From: Nitrospira sp. CR1.3
GTDB lineage: Bacteria; Nitrospirota; Nitrospiria; Nitrospirales; Nitrospiraceae
Length of the DNA: 64,000 nt
NCBI GenBank assembly: GCA_014055525.1
Contig: WIAH01000010.1
Location: 1 to 64,000 of the forward strand
Direction: 5' to 3'
The number at the start of each line of letters is the position of its first letter. The first letter of the stretch is position 1. A program made the translations under genes and the position numbers. Shown piece by piece: positions 7,912-17,170 of this stretch. The notes under the pieces were generated by a model. The model had not been told where the DNA came from. It made no database searches and was given only the letters and a program-made list of their open reading frames with translations.

Positions 7912-8640
7912 ATGATACCACTGCAACGCGTCGTGCTCATCGCGATGGTGCTCCTCTTCACCGGATGCCCGGCGACGAAACAGGCGAGGACCGTGGAACG
8001 GCTGGGGTTCCTGAAAGATTTGTACCCGGTGATGACTGAGGGCAACGAGAGTGCGGGAGAGTCGCTGCTGATCTACAAGAATCCCAAGGTGGCCCTCTTG
8101 CCGCCCAACTCCTACACAAAAATCCTGCTGGATCCCGTGTTGATCTTCCGCGGTCCGGAATCCAAGATGCACGGGATCTCCCAGAGTCAAACGCAACTCC
8201 TGGCCGACACATTCTACGCCTTGATCTACCAGGAGCTATCCAAAGATTTCGAGATGGTCGACAAACCCGGCCCGAAAACTCTCCGCGTGCAGGTCGCGAT
8301 GACTCATCTCGAGGAGTCCTGGCCCATGTTGGATGTCGTGTCGGCAGTCCCTGCTCCGATGAATGCGCTGGCGGCCGGATCGGTGCTCAAGACCGCCGCA
8401 ACCGGCAAACCGGCCTTTACCGGAGAGGCCGTGATCGAAGCCAAGGTGAGCGATGCCGCAACCGGAGAAGTGCTGAGAGGGATCGTCGATCGCCGGGTCG
8501 GAACGAAAAAGCTCGATGCCGATTCGTTCAATACCTGGGCCGACGTGTATGAGTCATTGAGGTACTGGGCGGAAAACGGCAGATACAGCTTGTGCAAGGC
8601 ACGGCAAGTTCAAACCGACTGTCCCAAGCCCCGGGCGTAA
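7912..8640 (+). CDS. DUF3313-type lipoprotein
   Basis: A 242-residue lipoprotein (lipobox LFTGC, Cys about residue 19) that resembles the DUF3313 family. Family features are the block LLPPNSYTKILLDPVLIF near residue 65, the segment LLADTFYALIYQELSKDFEMVDKPGPKTLRVQVAMTHLE split over residues 95-140, and the final KLDADSFNTWADVYESLRYWAENGR. AAGGA stands before the ATG. The family is found in proteobacterial and related outer membranes and has no known biochemical activity. The gene stands alone, with the lipoate ligase converging on it. Confidence 0.72.
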   Translation: MIPLQRVVLIAMVLLFTGCPATKQARTVERLGFLKDLYPVMTEGNESAGESLLIYKNPKVALLPPNSYTKILLDPVLIFRGPESKMHGISQSQTQLLADTFYALIYQELSKDFEMVDKPGPKTLRVQVAMTHLEESWPMLDVVSAVPAPMNALAAGSVLKTAATGKPAFTGEAVIEAKVSDAATGEVLRGIVDRRVGTKKLDADSFNTWADVYESLRYWAENGRYSLCKARQVQTDCPKPRA

Positions 8641-8673
8641 CGAAACCCTCCTGGTTCATCCCTCTCCCGCGCG

Positions 8674-9435
8674 TCACGAAGCTTCCGCGCTTCGCTGGAT
8701 GACGTCCAGGGTTCTCTCCTCTGTGCGGGCGACCGGCCAGCCGTCGCGCTTCGACCGGACGGACCAGGCATCGGCCATCGCCCGCTTGATATCCTCCGCT
8801 TGCGCCTCGATCGTCCGTAAAAACGCACTATGAGGGCGGCCCCGGCGATAGTCCGGCTGCCGCCCCGGTTGCTTGAGGTAGCGCGCAACCACCTGCGCCG
8901 ACATGCCATGCAGGATGGTGCCATGGAAGAGGAGGGCATGATGGACTCGACGCTGCGCGTTACCGGAGATTTTCCTCTCGCCGATCGCCAGATCGCTGAT
9001 GCCTCGAAAGGCGATAGCCGGTTCCCATCGATGGAGCGCGCCGGCGATCCGTTCCAGGATGAATTGATAGGTACTGCGGATGTTCGCGAGATGAGGATGC
9101 AGGTCGAGCGGAAGCACGAACGCGTACGAGAGGCATCCCGGTCCCTGGAGGACGGTACCTCCGCCGCTTGCCCGCCGGAGGACGGGGACGCCGTCTTGCT
9201 CGCAGGCAGCGAGATGCACGTCGTCGTTCAGGGAGGAGGCCCGCCCCAACACCACGAAGGGACGGTCGCTCTCCCAAAAGCGGAGTACGGGGTCGCCGCC
9301 CTGTTCGTCCAGTTCCTCCAACAAGGCCTCATCCAGAGCGAGATTCTCGGCCGGCGAGGGCAGGGTCAGATCGAGCAGGCGGAGCGCGCGCACGTTAAGA
9401 CCGTTTCGAGATGAAGAGATGCGTGGGTGATCCAT
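8674..9435 (-). CDS. lplA: Lipoate-protein ligase A family protein
   Basis: A 253-residue enzyme of the biotin/lipoate ligase fold, which activates lipoate (or takes an octanoyl group) and attaches it to a lysine of acceptor domains. Visible motifs are PVLRFWESDRPFVVLGR, the substrate loop RRASGGGTVLQGPG (about residues 87-100) and the lysine-containing GERKISGNAQRR (about 150-162). The C-terminal accessory domain is short. It overlaps the 3' end of lpdA by 41 bp and is the last gene of the pyruvate dehydrogenase operon, so lipoylation of the AceF lipoyl lysine is its probable job. A LipM-like octanoyltransferase is the alternative. Confidence 0.85.
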   Translation of the reverse strand: MDHPRISSSRNGLNVRALRLLDLTLPSPAENLALDEALLEELDEQGGDPVLRFWESDRPFVVLGRASSLNDDVHLAACEQDGVPVLRRASGGGTVLQGPGCLSYAFVLPLDLHPHLANIRSTYQFILERIAGALHRWEPAIAFRGISDLAIGERKISGNAQRRVHHALLFHGTILHGMSAQVVARYLKQPGRQPDYRRGRPHSAFLRTIEAQAEDIKRAMADAWSVRSKRDGWPVARTEERTLDVIQRSAEAS

Positions 9436-10813
9436 GGAACGATTCAGCCGCCTCCATGACCGTCTCGCTCAGGGTCGGATGCGGATGAATCGAGAAGGCC
9501 AGATCTTCTGCGACCGCGCCCATCTCGACCGCTAAGACCCCCTCCGCAATCAGCTCGCCCGCTCCCACGCCGCAAAGTCCCATGCCGAGGATGCGGCCGG
9601 ACTCTGCATCGAGCACCAGCTTGGTGACGCCCTCGTTGCGGTCCAACGTCGTGGCGCGTCCTGAGGCCGCCCATGGAAACCGCGTGACCTTCACCGCTTG
9701 TCCCGATGCCTTGGCCGCCTCTTCCGTGAGTCCGCACCAGGCGATCTCGGGATCGGTGAAGACGACGGCCGGGATGGCAGCCGGGTCAAACGCGCCGGGC
9801 TGCCCCGCGATCACTTTCGCGGCGACCAGTCCCTCATGGGTCGCTTTGTGCGCGAGCATCGGCTCGCCGACGAGGTCGCCGATCGCGAAAATCGTGGGCT
9901 CGGCCGTGCGCAGCTGCCGATCGACCTGGACAAAGCCCTGCGGCGAGACCATGACCTTTGTCTGGTCCAATCCCAGCTCCTCCGTGTTGGGCCTTCGTCC
10001 CACGGCGACGAGCACGCGGTCGAAGGTCTCGGTACTCGTTCCGTCGGCAGTCCTGAATGTCGCGGCCACACCCTCTTTCTTGGCTTCCAATTGTTTCACC
10101 TCGGTATTCAGCAGGATCGCCCTGAACCGGCGCTGCATGCGCTGTTGCAGCGGCCGCACGAGATCAGGGTCGGCGCCGTTCAGCAGGCGCGGCAGCGCTT
10201 CGACCACCGTCACCTCGGAGCCGAGCGCCTGATACACGGTGCCCAATTCGAGGCCGATGTAGCCGCCGCCGATGACCAGCAAGCGCGCGGGAACATCCGG
10301 CAAGCCGAGGGCGCTCGTTGAATCCATCACGCGTGGATCGTCGAGCTTCAACGCATCCGGCATCGTTGGTCGCGAGCCGGTGGCGAGGATCGCGTGGGCG
10401 AACGCCAATTCCCCTTGCCGGTCTGGGCCGGAGAGCCGCAGCGTCGTCGCATCCTTGAACGAGGCCCGCGCCCGGATGACCTCGACCTTGCGGCTGCCCG
10501 CCAGGGTCTGCACCCCCTTGGTGAGTTTGCCGACGATGGTTTTCAGGCGACCGCGCAGCGCCTCCAGATCAAGGCGTGGCTTGTCGAAATGGATCCCCCA
10601 GCCCTTGGCTTCCTCCGCTTCAGTCACCAATCGAGCTGCGTGGAGCAGCGCTTTTGACGGAATACATCCGCGCAGGAGACAGGTACCGCCCAACTGCGGA
10701 TCCTGATCGATCAAGGCGGTGCGCAAGCCCAGATCTGCAGCCTTGAAAGCCGCCGCATAGCCGCCTGGCCCTGCGCCGATCACCGCGACGTCATATTGGT
10801 TGTTCTGGTTCAT
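9395..10813 (-). CDS. lpdA: Dihydrolipoyl dehydrogenase (E3)
   Basis: A 472-residue FAD-dependent disulfide oxidoreductase that reoxidises dihydrolipoyl groups with NAD+. The N-terminal dinucleotide fold GAGPGGYAA (13-21), the redox pair C45 and C50 in GGTCLLRGCIPSK, the second nucleotide fold GGGYIGLELG and the C-terminal HPHPTLSE active-site His-Glu are all present. The unusual LLRG between the cysteines replaces the common LNVG. The only reasonable start is the ATG at 10813, and its first codons (MNQNNQ) lie at the edge of an AACCAAA repeat. It is the third gene of the operon, after aceF. Confidence 0.93.
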   Translation of the reverse strand: MNQNNQYDVAVIGAGPGGYAAAFKAADLGLRTALIDQDPQLGGTCLLRGCIPSKALLHAARLVTEAEEAKGWGIHFDKPRLDLEALRGRLKTIVGKLTKGVQTLAGSRKVEVIRARASFKDATTLRLSGPDRQGELAFAHAILATGSRPTMPDALKLDDPRVMDSTSALGLPDVPARLLVIGGGYIGLELGTVYQALGSEVTVVEALPRLLNGADPDLVRPLQQRMQRRFRAILLNTEVKQLEAKKEGVAATFRTADGTSTETFDRVLVAVGRRPNTEELGLDQTKVMVSPQGFVQVDRQLRTAEPTIFAIGDLVGEPMLAHKATHEGLVAAKVIAGQPGAFDPAAIPAVVFTDPEIAWCGLTEEAAKASGQAVKVTRFPWAASGRATTLDRNEGVTKLVLDAESGRILGMGLCGVGAGELIAEGVLAVEMGAVAEDLAFSIHPHPTLSETVMEAAESFHGSPTHLFISKRS

Positions 10814-10821
10814 ATGGTCTC

Positions 10822-10976
10822 TTTGGTTTGTTTAGTTTATTTGGTTTGTTTGGTTGGGTGCAGCTGGTTTGTTTGGTTTGCTTGGTTCATTTGGTTTGTC
10901 TAGTTGTGACTACGTCGTCCGGACTTCGGATCTGGAACCAAATACACCAAAGAAACCAAATGAACCAAACAAACCT
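10822..10976. repeat. AACCAAA-type inverted repeat between aceF and lpdA
   Basis: Positions 10822-10910 are GGTTTG/GGTTTA words and 10936-10976 are the complementary AACCAAA words. A 23-nt arm at 10875-10897 pairs with 10953-10975 with one mismatch. The intervening segment contains TCCGGACTTCGGA. It fills the gap between aceF and lpdA and would be transcribed as a long hairpin within the operon mRNA. Confidence 0.82.
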
Positions 10977-10980
10977 CTTT

Positions 10981-12297
10981 TTACAATCCGAGAAACATTC
11001 CCTGGAAATCTTCCAGCACTTTCACGATCTCGTTGGTAAAACGGGCGCCTACCGCTCCATCCACCAGCCGATGGTCGTAGGCCACGCAGAGCTGCAGAAT
11101 CCGGCGCGGAACGAATTGGCCATCGCGATACACCGCAGTCATGCGGGCTTTCCCGACGCCCAAAATGCCGACTTGCGGCGGATAGATGATCGGCGTGAAC
11201 GGACCGGCGCCGAGGCCGCCCATGTTGCTCACCGTGAAGGTCGCTCCGCGCAGCTCTTCCAGCTTGACCTCCCGCTTGCGGGTACGTTCCGCGAGATCGG
11301 CAAGCTCGAGAGAGATTTGCAAGAGCTCCTTCTGATCGACCTGGTGCACCACCGGCACGATCAATCCAGCCGGCGTGTCCACCGCCACGCCGATGTTGTA
11401 GTAATCCTTGTACACGACTTCGCCGTTGGTGAGATCCAGCGTGGCGTTCAACTGTGGGTATATTTTAAGCGCGTGGACCAAGGCTTTGATGAAGAGGCTG
11501 GTCAGCGTGAGCGTGGCGCCCTTCCTCTTAAATTCCGGCGCGTACCGCTTGTGCAGTTCCATCAGATCCGTGATGTCGGCCTCCTGGAATTGATGCACAT
11601 GTGGAATCGTCGTCCAGGCCTGGGTCATGTTGGCTGCGATCTTGCGCCGGATCGACGGGAGCGCCTCGCGCCGTTCGGTCCCGTACATGGTCGTAAAGAC
11701 CTTGCCGCCCCGGTCGTCTTTGCCCGGTGACGCGCCGCTGCGCCTGGTGCGTTCCCGTACGAACGCTTTGACGTCTTCGGCGGTAATGCGGCCGCCGGCT
11801 TCCGAGCCCTTCACCTGCGCGAGATCGACACCCAGCTCGCGCGCGAGCCGGCGGACGGACGGTGGTGCAGGGATCGCGGCGCCACCGGACGGCGAGCTGG
11901 CCGCAACAGACTTTTCCCCAGCTGGCTCCCGCGCCGGCTGTTCCGTCTTCGACGGTGGTGAGGTGGAGGGTGGGGCAGCCGCCTCCACAGCGGGCGGCGA
12001 TTGCGAGGCCGGCGCCACCGCCGATCTCTCCGGCGTCGACGTCTGGCCCTTCGACTTCTCGCCGTCGGCGCCGTCCAGCTCGACGAGCGCCTGTCCGACC
12101 TTGACGTGATCGCCTTGGCGCACGAGTAGGCGGGTGATTCTACCGGCAGCCGGTGCCGGCACCGGCACCGTGGCCTTCTCGGTCTCGAGCTCGAGCAGGG
12201 ATTGTCCCTCCGCGACCTGATCGCCCTCGTGGACGAGGAGTTGGACCACGTCGCCGCCTTCGACGCCTTCCGCCAGAAACGGCAGTTCGACTCTCAT
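10981..12297 (-). CDS. aceF: Dihydrolipoamide acetyltransferase (pyruvate dehydrogenase E2)
   Basis: A 438-residue E2 core enzyme that transfers acetyl groups from its lipoyl arm to coenzyme A. Domains in order: one lipoyl domain (residues 1-75) with acceptor lysine K41 in ELETEKATV; a Pro/Ala/Ser linker; a peripheral-subunit-binding domain around PSVRRLARELGVDLAQVKG; and a catalytic domain ending in AYDHRLVDGAVGARF, with the His and Asp of the acyltransferase motif. Only one lipoyl domain is present, whereas E. coli AceF has three. The ATG at 12297 begins the lipoyl domain directly; an in-frame ATG at 12327 inside the AACCAAA repeat would add ten residues (MNQTNEKNTA). Neither has a clear ribosome-binding site. 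Confidence 0.92.
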   Translation of the reverse strand: MRVELPFLAEGVEGGDVVQLLVHEGDQVAEGQSLLELETEKATVPVPAPAAGRITRLLVRQGDHVKVGQALVELDGADGEKSKGQTSTPERSAVAPASQSPPAVEAAAPPSTSPPSKTEQPAREPAGEKSVAASSPSGGAAIPAPPSVRRLARELGVDLAQVKGSEAGGRITAEDVKAFVRERTRRSGASPGKDDRGGKVFTTMYGTERREALPSIRRKIAANMTQAWTTIPHVHQFQEADITDLMELHKRYAPEFKRKGATLTLTSLFIKALVHALKIYPQLNATLDLTNGEVVYKDYYNIGVAVDTPAGLIVPVVHQVDQKELLQISLELADLAERTRKREVKLEELRGATFTVSNMGGLGAGPFTPIIYPPQVGILGVGKARMTAVYRDGQFVPRRILQLCVAYDHRLVDGAVGARFTNEIVKVLEDFQGMFLGL

Positions 12298-12312
12298 GGC
12301 TGTGTTTTTTTC

Positions 12313-12385
12313 GTTTGTTTGGTTCATTTAGTTTGTTTGGTTGTCCGGATCTTCAACCAAATAGACTAAACAAACCAAATAAACC
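12313..12385. repeat. AACCAAA-type inverted repeat between aceE and aceF
   Basis: Two arms of about 31 nt (12313-12343 and 12354-12385) made of GTTTGTTTGG and AACCAAA words are imperfect reverse complements around a 10-nt loop TCCGGATCTT. It occupies almost the whole gap between aceE and aceF and includes one possible aceF start codon. Confidence 0.82.
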
Positions 12386-12391
12386 TATCTG

Positions 12392-15070
12392 TCACCGCTG
12401 CCAGGGCGCCTCGTCGTCGGCCACGATTTCCAAGTCCTGGATGGCCTTCTGGACGGCCTGGGCCTCAATGGTCCCTTGCCGATGGAGCGAGTAGAGCGTT
12501 GCCACGGTCAGATGTTCCGCATCGATCTCGAAGAACCGACGTAAGGCCTTCCGGCTGTCGCTGCGACCGAAACCGTCCGTGCCCAGCGCGAGCAGGCCGC
12601 CGGTGATCCAGGGAGCGATTTGTTCGCTGACCAGGCGGACGTAGTCGCTCACGGCCACGCAGGGGCCGTTCAATCCCTGCACCGTCTTCTGAAGGTAGCT
12701 GACGCGCGGCGGTTCCTCCGGATGCAACCGGTTCCAGCGCTCGGCCTCGAGCGTGCGGACACGCAGCATTTTGTAACTGGTCACGCTCCACACGTCCGCC
12801 GATACGCCGTAGCGGAGCAGAAGCTCCTGGGCCCGCAGCGCCTCGTTGATCAGCGGGCCGCTGGCCAACAGATGAGTCTGATACTTGCCGCGCTCTGGCG
12901 CCGGCCGGAAGCGATACATCCCTTCCCTGATGCCTTCCTCTACATTGGCCGGCATCGGCGGCATCGGGTAAGGCTCGTTGTAGAGCGTGATGTAATAGGA
13001 CAGCTCTTGTTGTTCCTGGTACATGCGCTTCAGTCCGTCCTGCAAAATGACCGCCAGCTCGAACATGAAGGCCGGATCGTAGGCGGCGATCGTCGGAGAG
13101 GCGCTCGCGAGCAGGTGACTGTGCCCGTCCTGGTGCTGTAGCCCTTCGCCTTCCAGCGTGGTGCGTCCGGCCGTGGCGCCCAGCAGAAAACCGCGCGTCC
13201 GCATATCGGAGGCAGCCCAGATCAGGTCGCCAACCCGTTGGAAGCCGAACATCGAATAGAATATGTAAAACGGAATGGTATTCAGCGCATGCGTCGCATA
13301 GGCGGTGCCGGCGGCGATGTAGGACGACACCGAGCCAGCCTCGGTGATGCCTTCCTCCAGAATCTGTCCGTTGGTCGCCTCGAAGTAATAGAGGAGTGAG
13401 CTCTTATCAACTGGCTCATAGAGCTGGCCGACGTGCGAGTAGATGCCGTACTGCCGGAAGAGCGCCTCGAGGCCGAACGTCCGCGCTTCGTCGGGAATGA
13501 TCGGCACGAGATGCTTCCCGAAATCCTTGATGCCGAGCAGGCGGCCCAGCATGCGGGCAAACCCCATCGTCGTGGAGACCGCGCGGTCGCCTGATCCTTC
13601 GAGGAACTCCTTGAACTGGTCAAGCGCCGGCGTCTCCAGGGACTCGACCTTCACGCGCCGCTCTGGAATGGACCCGCCCATGGCCTTGAGCCGCTCCGCG
13701 AGGTAGGCGGCCTCCGGACTGCCGGCGAGCGGCCGGAAGAAGGGCGTCGAGCCGAGCTGCTCGTCGGAGACCGGCACGCCGAATCGCGTGCGGAACTCGC
13801 GCAGCTCCTGCTCGTTCATCTTTTTTTGCTGATGCGTGACGTTGCGCCCTTCGCCTGCTTCGCCCAGGCCGTAGCCCTTGATCGTCTTGGCCAGGATCAC
13901 GGTCGGCTGCCCCTTGTGCTCGACGGCGGCCTTGTAGGCGGCGTGCAGTTTCCGTGGATCGTGCCCGCCGCGCAGCATCTTGTGGATCTGCTCGTCCGAA
14001 TAGCTCTCCACCATCTTGAGCAATCGTGGATCGGCGCCGAAAAAATGCGCGCGCGCAAAGGCGCCGCCTTCGACGGTGTACTTCTGATACCAGCCGTCCA
14101 CGACCTCGCCCATGCGCTTGACCAGCAGGCCCTCATCGTCCTGCGCCAACAGCGGATCCCAATCGCTTCCCCAGATCACCTTGATCACGTTCCAGCCGGC
14201 GCCGCGGAAGATGGCTTCCAGTTCTTGAATGATCTTGCCGTTGCCGCGCACCGGGCCGTCGAGACGTTGAAGATTGCAATTGACCACCCAGATCAGATTG
14301 TCCAGCTGCTCGCGCGAGGCGAGCGTGAGCGCGCCGAGACTTTCCGGCTCGTCGGTTTCACCGTCGCCGACGAAAGCCCAGACGCGCTGCCGACTCGTAT
14401 CCTTGAGGCCCCTGTCTTGAAGGTAGCGGTTGAATCGAGCCTGGTAGATCGACATGATCGGCCCGAGGCCCATCGACACGGTGGGGAATTCCCAGTAGTC
14501 GGGCAGCAGCCAGGGATGCGGATAGGAGGACAGGCCTCGTCCGCCGGAGTTCAGCTCGGCCCGAAAGCGATGCAACGCCTCTTCCGGAAGGCGGCCCTCG
14601 ACATAGCTTCGCGCGTAGATCCCCGGGACCGCATGGCCCTGGAAGTAGACCTGGTCGCCGCCCTGCGGCGCGTCCTTCCCGTGGAGAAAGTGGTGAAAAG
14701 CGACTTCGTACAGCGTGGCCGCCGAGGCAAAGGTCGAGATGTGCCCGCCGATGCCCGGACGCTCTTTGTTGGCTTTGACGACCATGGCCATCGCGTTCCA
14801 GCGAATCAGGCTGCGGATTCGGCGTTCGATTTCCAGATTGCCGGGGTAGGGCGGTTCCCGGGAGGCCGGGATGCTGTTGACGTAGGGCGTATTGAGCGGT
14901 GTAGGAACCCGCGCGCCGCTCGCGCCGAGCCGGTCACGGAGCCGATCGAAGAGGTACGTCGCCCGCGCGGCGCCGTTCTTCTCGAGCACGTACTCGAGGG
15001 AATCCAGCCACTCGCTGGTTTCCTCCGGATCGGTGTCGGCCTGCGTTCGAGGAGTGGGATCGTCGCTCAT
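12392..15070 (-). CDS. aceE: Pyruvate dehydrogenase E1, homodimeric AceE type
   Basis: An 892-residue thiamine-diphosphate enzyme that decarboxylates pyruvate and acetylates the lipoyl arm of E2. The N-terminal part has NSIPASREPPYPGN and GGHISTFASAATLYEV; the cofactor motif VGDGETDEPES lies near residue 230 and ends with the expected NCNLQRLDGPVRGN. The size and motifs are those of the single-chain AceE, not the alpha/beta E1. The start chosen is the ATG at 15070, which has AGGAG seven nt upstream; a start at 15118 would add a poor 16-residue leader. It is the first gene of aceE-aceF-lpdA-lplA. Confidence 0.94.
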   Translation of the reverse strand: MSDDPTPRTQADTDPEETSEWLDSLEYVLEKNGAARATYLFDRLRDRLGASGARVPTPLNTPYVNSIPASREPPYPGNLEIERRIRSLIRWNAMAMVVKANKERPGIGGHISTFASAATLYEVAFHHFLHGKDAPQGGDQVYFQGHAVPGIYARSYVEGRLPEEALHRFRAELNSGGRGLSSYPHPWLLPDYWEFPTVSMGLGPIMSIYQARFNRYLQDRGLKDTSRQRVWAFVGDGETDEPESLGALTLASREQLDNLIWVVNCNLQRLDGPVRGNGKIIQELEAIFRGAGWNVIKVIWGSDWDPLLAQDDEGLLVKRMGEVVDGWYQKYTVEGGAFARAHFFGADPRLLKMVESYSDEQIHKMLRGGHDPRKLHAAYKAAVEHKGQPTVILAKTIKGYGLGEAGEGRNVTHQQKKMNEQELREFRTRFGVPVSDEQLGSTPFFRPLAGSPEAAYLAERLKAMGGSIPERRVKVESLETPALDQFKEFLEGSGDRAVSTTMGFARMLGRLLGIKDFGKHLVPIIPDEARTFGLEALFRQYGIYSHVGQLYEPVDKSSLLYYFEATNGQILEEGITEAGSVSSYIAAGTAYATHALNTIPFYIFYSMFGFQRVGDLIWAASDMRTRGFLLGATAGRTTLEGEGLQHQDGHSHLLASASPTIAAYDPAFMFELAVILQDGLKRMYQEQQELSYYITLYNEPYPMPPMPANVEEGIREGMYRFRPAPERGKYQTHLLASGPLINEALRAQELLLRYGVSADVWSVTSYKMLRVRTLEAERWNRLHPEEPPRVSYLQKTVQGLNGPCVAVSDYVRLVSEQIAPWITGGLLALGTDGFGRSDSRKALRRFFEIDAEHLTVATLYSLHRQGTIEAQAVQKAIQDLEIVADDEAPWQR

Positions 15071-15255
15071 ACACGCGCTCCTGATCACCATCTTACAGAG
15101 CAGGGGATGCCAGCGCAAAAGGAAAGTCGGGATGGAATGCTCGCACGCTCCGGGTGCCGCAGCTCGATCCCCGGAAAGACCTGGTGCTTTCTCGTCCTCG
15201 TCGGCGTATTCTTGAACACGAAGGCTAACGCGGATGCTCGCAACGAGGTACGCTG

Positions 15256-16902
15256 ATGAAAATCGCCGTCGGTCTCCTGATCGGACTGGTCCTGCTGGTC
15301 GTCGTCATCCTGTCGCTTCCCTTTCTGATCGACCTCAACAAATATCAGGACCAGTACAAACCGCTCATCGAAGAGGCGCTCAATCGCAAGGTCCGCCTGC
15401 AAGACATCCGCCTGACCATCTGGCCGCGGATCGGCGCCAAGGTGGCAGGGTTTGCCGTGCTGGACGATCCCGCCTTCGGCTCAGATCCCTTTGCCTCTCT
15501 CACGTCGCTCGATGTGGGAATCAAACTCATGCCGTTGCTCGGCGGCAAGGTCGAGGTCGAAGAGATTACGCTGCGCGATCCGGTGATCACGGTCATCAAG
15601 AATAAGAACGGCGTCCTGAACGTCTCGACCCTCGGTCGACCAGGCGTGAAGGTGCCTGAAACGCCGTCGCGTGCACCCATTCCATCGCCCGAAGGCCCGC
15701 TCAAAATCCTGGCCATGCTGGCCGTCGATCGGGTCTCCATCGAAGGCGGGAAACTCACCTATCGGGATCTGTCGGCGGCCAAGCCGACCGAGTATGTCTT
15801 GCAGGATCTGGAGTTCCTCCTCCAATCCGTCGGCCTCGGCGAGACGCCCAGTCTCCGATTCCGAACCCTCGTCCAACCCTTGAACCTGCCGGTGCGGCTC
15901 GACGGCACCTTCGGTCCGCTGAAGGAGTCCGCCGATCTCGATGCCATTAATTTCAAACTCACCGCGGGAAAAATCGACTGTATCATCACCGGTAAGACGG
16001 CCGGGCGAAACGCCAGCCTCATCATCAGCGCCCCGTCGATCAATACGGCCGATCTGCCGGTCGCTCTCCCGCTGAAGAAGCCGGTTGAAGTAACCAATCT
16101 CGAGATCGCCGCCGAAATCCGAGGACAGGAGGTGATCGTCTCGAACGCTTCCTTTCAGGTCTTCGGCGGACAGGTGAGGAAGGAGGGAAGGCTCACGTCC
16201 GGCTCCGAGGCTCCGCCGTTCAGCGGCGCGATGAAGGTGCAAGGAATCCAGCTCGGCCCGGCGCTCGCCGCCCTGGCCACCACCGCAGTTTCGGTCAGCG
16301 GAACGGCAGGGGCCGATCTCGCCGTGGAGGGCCGCGGCTTCTCCATGCCGGACCTTACGAAAACTCTGCAAGGCACGGGGCACATGGGGGTGAAAGACGG
16401 CAGGATCGAAGGGGTGAATCTCCTGCAGGAAGCCATCGCCATGCTCAAAGTGGCCGGTATCTCGCTTGACCAGCCCAAGGCCACGGTCTTTTCCACAATC
16501 GAGACCGATCTCGCCATCAAGCAGGGGATCATCCAGGTCCAACGGCTCTTGATGGACAGCCACGACTTCCAGGCCACAGGAGGCGGCACCATTGGATTCG
16601 ACCAGGCGTTGAACCTCGCCGTGAACCTCGACCTGTCGCAGGACCTCAGCAGGAGAATTGCCGCTTCCTCGCCGGCCGCCAAGATCGTCATGAAAGACGG
16701 CCGCCTGCGTCTGCCGCTCACGATCACCGGCACCGCCCAGGCGCCCTCGTACGGATTGGATCAGAAAGCCTTAACCGGCAAACTAAAGGAACAGGCGCAG
16801 AAGAAAGCGGAAGACACGGTCAAGGGACTGCTGCAAGGGACGACAAAACCGGAAGACCTCAAGCAACAGGGCAGGGACTTCCTCAAAGGATTGGGACGTT
16901 AG
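15256..16902 (+). CDS. AsmA-family protein
   Basis: A 548-residue protein with one N-terminal membrane helix (residues 3-25) and a long beta-rich periplasmic body. The opening LIDLNKYQDQYKPLIEEALNRKVRLQDIRLTIWPRIG (split) is the AsmA N-terminal signature, and the C-terminal third (GTGHMGVKDGRIEGVNL, later GGGTIGFDQALNLAVNLDLS) matches the AsmA C-terminal domain. AsmA-like proteins bridge the envelope and are implicated in phospholipid transport to the outer membrane. The C-terminus is a charged helical tail. GAGGT precedes the ATG. It is a single gene, divergent from aceE. Confidence 0.85.
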   Translation: MKIAVGLLIGLVLLVVVILSLPFLIDLNKYQDQYKPLIEEALNRKVRLQDIRLTIWPRIGAKVAGFAVLDDPAFGSDPFASLTSLDVGIKLMPLLGGKVEVEEITLRDPVITVIKNKNGVLNVSTLGRPGVKVPETPSRAPIPSPEGPLKILAMLAVDRVSIEGGKLTYRDLSAAKPTEYVLQDLEFLLQSVGLGETPSLRFRTLVQPLNLPVRLDGTFGPLKESADLDAINFKLTAGKIDCIITGKTAGRNASLIISAPSINTADLPVALPLKKPVEVTNLEIAAEIRGQEVIVSNASFQVFGGQVRKEGRLTSGSEAPPFSGAMKVQGIQLGPALAALATTAVSVSGTAGADLAVEGRGFSMPDLTKTLQGTGHMGVKDGRIEGVNLLQEAIAMLKVAGISLDQPKATVFSTIETDLAIKQGIIQVQRLLMDSHDFQATGGGTIGFDQALNLAVNLDLSQDLSRRIAASSPAAKIVMKDGRLRLPLTITGTAQAPSYGLDQKALTGKLKEQAQKKAEDTVKGLLQGTTKPEDLKQQGRDFLKGLGR

Positions 16903-16907
16903 GGAAG

Positions 16908-16946
16908 GTTTGTTTGGTTCATTTGGTTTGTTTAGTTTGTTTGGTT
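16908..16946. repeat. AACCAAA-type repeat, single arm
   Basis: About 39 bp of GGTTTGTTT/GGTTCATTT words directly after the AsmA stop codon. No complementary arm follows, unlike the copies in the aceE operon. The rest of 16947-17170 shows no gene. Confidence 0.75.
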
Positions 16947-17170
16947 TTGCACCCTACCTCAGAACCCAAAACTCAGAACTGCCCCGCAGACCTTTGACCT
17001 CTCAGGCCCGCATAAATCCAACCATTTCCGTCACCAGCCATTTGATTTCGCGCCACCGAAACAGTATGTCTGTGCGCTCCTAGAGCGTTGAAGACCGGTG
17101 ATATCACTCAACAGTCGCGAGGGCGGGTGCTCCCTCAGCTTGAACTGAAGGGCAGAATTAGCGTATATAC

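Noticed and set aside
13826..15256. A 476-codon plus-strand frame opposite aceE
   Set aside because: It mirrors a strongly conserved enzyme gene and shows no motif of its own.
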